From: Symsagittifera roscoffensis
Taxonomy: Eukaryota > Xenacoelomorpha > Acoela > Convolutidae
Length of the DNA stretch: 43,465 nucleotides
Reading direction: 5' to 3'
NCBI RefSeq assembly: GCF_963678635.1
Contig: NW_026971662.1
Span: 1 to 43,465 of the forward strand
Shown here: positions 39,208 through 43,465 of the stretch, one piece after another
Position numbering within the stretch: position 1 is the first letter of the stretch
Layout of the letters: each line of letters begins with the position of its first letter
The notes under the pieces: model-generated
The model's input: only the letters and a program-made list of their open reading frames with translations
What the model was told of the DNA's origin: nothing
The model's database searches: none
Made by a program: the position numbers and the translations under genes

Positions 39208-40030
39208 TTATGAAAGACCGAGAAAACATTTACTGCTTTTCGAAGTGACCTAGTTTTTTGCGTCAAATCAGTTTCATTTTTCTCACTGAAAAACACGGAG
39301 CTTACTGAGGGATTACGCGTCGATTTCTGGGGAGACGGCTGTGAGATTGGTGGCGTGGAGGTTACCAGACTCGCGCTCAGGCTTCTCGATGTCGACATTA
39401 GTCTACAGTCGACTAGCAGCGTTTCTGTTTCGCAGGTATGTCAATTTTGTTATGGAAAAAATTTCTCATGATTTTTAGTCTCGGCCTTGCTTATATGTTA
39501 TGTATAGTCAGTATGGTTAACGTTTTTTGCTCTTCAACTAAATCAGGCACTTTGGCTCCAAGCAGTACTATCTTCCAAAAAGTAGTGTTTGTCAAATGGA
39601 GCAGAGCTCAAAATTTTTCTGCCTACGGACAAAAGCCAGTGCGGAATTTTGAGCAAATATTAATTTCGATGGAATCCAAAGCCTAGGCTTAAAAAACTGA
39701 GAGATCAAAATTATGAATCTATATCTTTGATTAATTTTATTTATAAATTCAGCGTAATGTGGAAAAGACAGCAGACACGTTATGGAGCACAACGTTGGTG
39801 CCACCAGAGCAGGCGAACAGAATAGGGTTGGTTTTACAGCCAAACAGATTCCCTAAGACAATTAGGTTCAAAGCTGACCTTTGATTAGTAGTGATTCACG
39901 ATTTTTGTTGCAGCTGGTTATTGGTGTCTGTAATGAGCAGTCATCTGATACAGTTTCGTGGCCCCCACTCTATGTGCCAAATGACACTAAAGACTTCCGC
40001 CCACTAACATCCGCTCACAGAGACTGGTGA
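39208..40030 (+). pseudogene. Exon-like pieces of a multi-exon host-type gene
   Basis: Piece 1 (39208-39433) reads LRVDFWGDGCEIGGVEVTRL and ends at CAG|GTATGT, a good donor. Piece 2 begins at 39753 after AAATTCAG and encodes about 43 codons to a TGA at about 39882. Piece 3 begins at 39914 after GTTGCAG and runs to a TGA near 40030. Base composition and splice signals fit a nematode gene, but the frame cannot be joined cleanly from piece 2 to 3, so it may be degraded. The family is unknown to me. Confidence 0.35.
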
Positions 40031-42540
40031 AAGAACTGAACTCATCAACTTTAAATTGAAATCATTTTTGAAAACAATCTTTTTTGTAAAATTTTTAAAA
40101 AACCATAATTTTTCTTGGTCAAAAATAGATAATGCAATGCAACATGAATCTGACTGCAAGTTTTTCTCTTGCAGTCGCAAGAGAAAAACTGCAACCTGAT
40201 CAGCATTATCATCGGTTTTTCGTTGAGATGAAAACATCCATCGCATCGCAAAATTTTACTTTCAATCTCTGTCTTTATCGGAGAGCCTAAATTATGCAGG
40301 TTGAAATTTGAAGGATCTTTACAATCCAGATTGCTTCAGTTGCTCGTTGAAAATTGCGAGTTCTATGTTACCCAAGTTTACATCAAAGTCGGATATAGAT
40401 ATGATATTCGGTAAATTTGAATTTGGTCTCAAACTACTTTTAAAAATGATATTAAAATTTAGAATTGGAGTCCTAGAAATCAAATGATGTTGTAACAAAA
40501 CAACTTCTGTTATTTTTCTATTTTGTCTCTGTCTATGGTACGCCCACTGTTGTTTTGGAAACATAGGGAAATATCTGTTCATCCAGATTTTACCTCAAAT
40601 ATCGTGAAAAATTGGATTAAGAAGTAATATCAGGAGAAACTCTGGTTAATCTGTTCTCCGACACGGTTAGTTCAAATTTACGCACATTTTTTTCTCCATT
40701 TCAGGCAATGATGCGTTTTGTATGAGCTAAGGGACTGCCAAAAACTGATTTTTTTCTGCCTAATGACCAATGAATTCAACTTTTTGAAAAAAAAAAACTG
40801 AAGAATTTTTTCACTATTTCTGGCAAGAAAACATCAAGAATCGTGCCCACTTTACGGAATTATTGTAAGTGAGATAATTTTGTATCGAAGTTTTGAATGA
40901 GCTAAAGCTGACTGAAAACAAAAGCTTTACGATACTTAAAAATCTTAATCTGCTTTATTTTTACCTTCAAGCAAAAGGTTACATGCGTAAAAAAAATCAA
41001 TTTACCCTTTGAGGAAAAAAATTTTTGCCTACCAAAAAACGTGATTTGAAGAAATTTTCGATCTTCAAAATCAATCAGTGGCTAAGTCAATAGTTTTTTT
41101 AAAAGAAAAACACGCTCTACCAAGAATGATTATGACGAAAGCTATATCTGCGGTGAATCTGTCGTCACAAGTCTGATGCGTGTAATAAATCGAATAATAG
41201 CTATGGCTGTACTGGACAAAAAAAAACTGTTAATCCCTTTATCTTTTTTAACCAGCAGCGTAAAAACCTGTTCATCTAAACTGTATTTTGCATTGCAAAA
41301 AATGAACAGTCTCATTGATTACCTTGTGCTTCTAAAGTCAAGACATTTGTTTAAGCTCAAAAAAGTTTTTATACTTACAAAGCATAACAAAACGCGATAG
41401 ATTTTTTTGGAAGCCGCCCAGATAGTGATACATGCTGAAGCACCAGACAATTATAAACATTTGCTATAAGAACGGTCCAAAGTAATTTATTCGAAAAGTA
41501 AAGACAAACTGAAAAAAATATATGTTTTGAGTTAGTAAACTCCTTTATCTCAAGTTACGAACTCCTTGTTGCGCTGTAAACTGAGTTGTAAGTTTTTCGT
41601 GTATTTTAAAAAATGATTCACAGGGTATAACTAAAGTTTTTTTTTCTCGGAGATGCATCAAGTGCTACAATTAGGGTTTAGCTAAATAATGGGATTTTAT
41701 ACTTATCAAATTTTAAAGTCCATAATCATATTTGGTAAAAGGGTAAATTCCGATAGGAACATAAATGACTAAAAAATCACCAGTGCATGCGGTAGAAAAC
41801 TATAACTGCACAAAAATTGTACTTTTTTCTGCACATTTTTGTCAAAGCAACACTTTTCTTCTTAAATCTGTTTATAACTTTCAAATTGGCCATGCTGGAA
41901 GAATGACAAAATTGATGCGAAAATACATTTTGAAAAACACGGTACAAATCAAAATTTTTTGCCCGGTCTTTTGAAGCGCTTTTCAATATAAGGTTAGCTT
42001 AGGCCTAATTAAACTAAATAAAATTGATCATTTCAAGTGCAACTTCGAATTTTTTTCCTCGGATCTTTATGCAACAAACTCAAGACTGATAAAAAAAAAG
42101 ATGTTCTTTGTTTCAAATTTAGGTAATTACTTACAGACCATATTTTCAAATTTTTAAGTGGTAAATTTCAAGACTGATGGGAAAACTTTAATCAAAAAAG
42201 AGAAAAACTTATTTCATTCAACACATACACATGCAACGAAAACGAAATAAGTCAAGGCTGATGTCAAATTTTAGAAACAAGACAGAGAAAATCACTCTAT
42301 CATATCAAATCAGATGCTAGATGAAAAGTTTCCTTCGCTGTTTCTTCTAATATCGATTCGTTGCGAGTTTTGGATGTATATTTTACATTAGCTTTCAAGA
42401 CTTGTTTTTTTTCAAAAATTTGGGCCAGCTGGTCGGACAATTAGCCAATCAGGGACATCTGCTAAATCAGCATTATTATTTCTCCATAACTTTTTCCAAC
42501 GTTTTAACATTGTTTCAAAAAAGTTTTCAAAGCTGATCGA
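40031..42540. other. AT-rich intergenic stretch
   Basis: No gene is supported. A hairpin with 14-bp arms (AGTTTTTCTCTTGC and its complement, loop AGTC) lies at 40159-40190. Poly-A and poly-T runs are frequent. Open stretches such as 41176-41400 have no splice or domain support. Confidence 0.4.
40159..40190. other. 14-bp hairpin with 4-nt loop
   Basis: Arms 40159-40172 and 40177-40190 are perfectly complementary and extend by three further pairs past a one-base bulge. The function is unknown. Confidence 0.6.
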
Positions 42541-42649
42541 TCACTCGATATCTTCGACATGTCTTGTTCGCCTTCGGTATTTATGTGGGTGTTTATCCAA
42601 TTCTTGTTCAATCAAAAGACGCTTGCGCTGCTGTAGATAATCAATCTCA
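42541..42649 (-). CDS. Candidate terminal exon of a minus-strand gene
   Basis: On the minus strand a TTGTTTTGCAG acceptor precedes a 36-codon open frame that ends at TGA 42543-42541. The frame is charged and helical in character (QQRKRLLIEQELDK) and ends in RRRTRHVEDIE. The region is less AT-rich than its surroundings. An upstream exon might lie at about 42895-42980 after a TAATTTCAG acceptor. The product is not recognised. Confidence 0.35.
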
Positions 42650-43465
42650 CTGCAAAACAAGTAACAAAAATAATCTGATGAAGTAGCTGATGAATGCAGA
42701 TGTGTGTTTTCAATGGTAGTATACGCACCCACAACCACGAGTCTCCGATAAAAAATGACGTTCTTGAAACTGAAAGTCAAAAATGGGAGAATCTGCTAGA
42801 GAAGTTTCTAAATATGATTAGGGTTTAGAGCTGAAGTAAGGATTTGATTTTAAACATGAAAACCTATCAATTTTGAATGAAAGAGATCCATCTAGTTTGT
42901 CTGGAAAGAAAACCGCCTGCAACCGTATTTGAAGTCATGTTCCGCTTGTCTTTGTCGAAATCGCGCCTTGCTCTGAAGTGATGTTTTTTTACTGAAATTA
43001 CAATTGGTATTACAAACGTTGAAGTACCATAAAACCAATAAGGAATGCCAATAACTAAATGAAAAACGAAGCATGACTTTTAACTATGTTTGAAAATTAT
43101 GACTACCTTATGTTTTCTTTGTTTCCTTCACATTGTTTGAATAGTGGTTTTCTAATGCTTTCATATCAGAATATAAGAGGGCATTGTGTAAAAAACGTGT
43201 TGAAATAATCAAGTAGATTCAGATCAAAACGAGCATTTCTGAATCACTGACATTGTGAAAAAACGGAGTTAAAATTATATCTGAAATTCTTCTTAAAAAA
43301 CAAACAACATGAAATCAATGAAAAAAGATCCAGTGTGCGACAGCTTAGTTTCAGGCGACAGAAAATAGGTCTTTGTTCTCATTTGATTAAATAACGTATG
43401 AAGTCTCTTTTTGTAATTTTATATAACACTTCATTCTCTTCTCAATAAGCATCAAAAATCTGCTT
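42650..43465. other. AT-rich end of window
   Basis: Apart from the possible upstream exon noted for the minus-strand candidate, I see no supported gene, RNA or repeat here. Confidence 0.4.

Overview
The window looks like nuclear DNA of a nematode, most likely a Caenorhabditis-type genome. The non-element DNA is AT-rich, the few exon-like pieces carry short introns with nematode-style acceptors, and the large mobile element is a Ty3/gypsy (Metaviridae-type) LTR retrotransposon. The species assignment is inference; I recognised no host single-copy gene.

Positions 1-24148 are one giant LTR retrotransposon on the minus strand, about 24.5 kb long. The right (5') LTR is complete at 23221-24148 (928 bp). 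It has TG...CA ends and 11-bp imperfect terminal inverted repeats. The left (3') LTR ends at 600 and loses roughly 330 bp to the window edge. In transcription order (high to low coordinate) the element has: 5' LTR; a ~3 kb leader with many copies of a CCCCTCCGGATTG motif; a 75-codon leader ORF whose stop overlaps the gag ATG (ATGA); a long gag-protease ORF with coiled coil, capsid-like region, two CCHC knuckles and a DTG protease; a +1 frame change at CTT-AGT-A; pol with RT, RNase H, an unusual ~400-residue insertion, and integrase with a GPY/F-like module and a long acidic tail; a macro-domain-like ORF in the -1 frame; a 350-bp gap; and then about 8.8 kb of extra coding capacity in the place of env. 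This last part is one reading frame of 2,947 codons (ATG at 10360 to the stop at 1520) broken by exactly three stops (TAG, TGA, TAA). It carries an SGNH/GDSL hydrolase whose catalytic blocks lie on both sides of the TGA stop, followed by about 2,400 residues I cannot assign. There is no signal peptide or convincing membrane segment, so it is not an ordinary envelope gene.

This copy looks damaged. RT has two 1-nt frame changes and a deletion that removes the SGYxQ stretch, pol has one in-frame stop, and the LTRs differ by about 4-5%. The domain architecture is nevertheless clear. A giant Ty3/gypsy element with a macro-like module and a nearly 3,000-residue SGNH-containing post-pol protein is the best candidate here for an undescribed system.

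Positions 24149-29524 hold a heavily decayed plus-strand coding remnant, retroelement/env-like, with a membrane-segment cluster and a terminal polypurine run. The giant element seems to have inserted into it. From about 29.5 kb to the end the DNA is AT-rich with local repeats (229-bp and 295-bp tandem arrays, a 1.04-kb duplication, a TIR/MITE-like unit, a GTCAGTATTTGGGATTTT minisatellite with inverted copies). It also has a few exon-like fragments: a JmjC-like piece at 33.6-33.9 kb (minus), a two-exon candidate at 34.5-34.9 kb (plus), a possible multi-exon gene or pseudogene at 38.4-40.0 kb (plus), and a possible terminal exon at 42.5-42.65 kb (minus).
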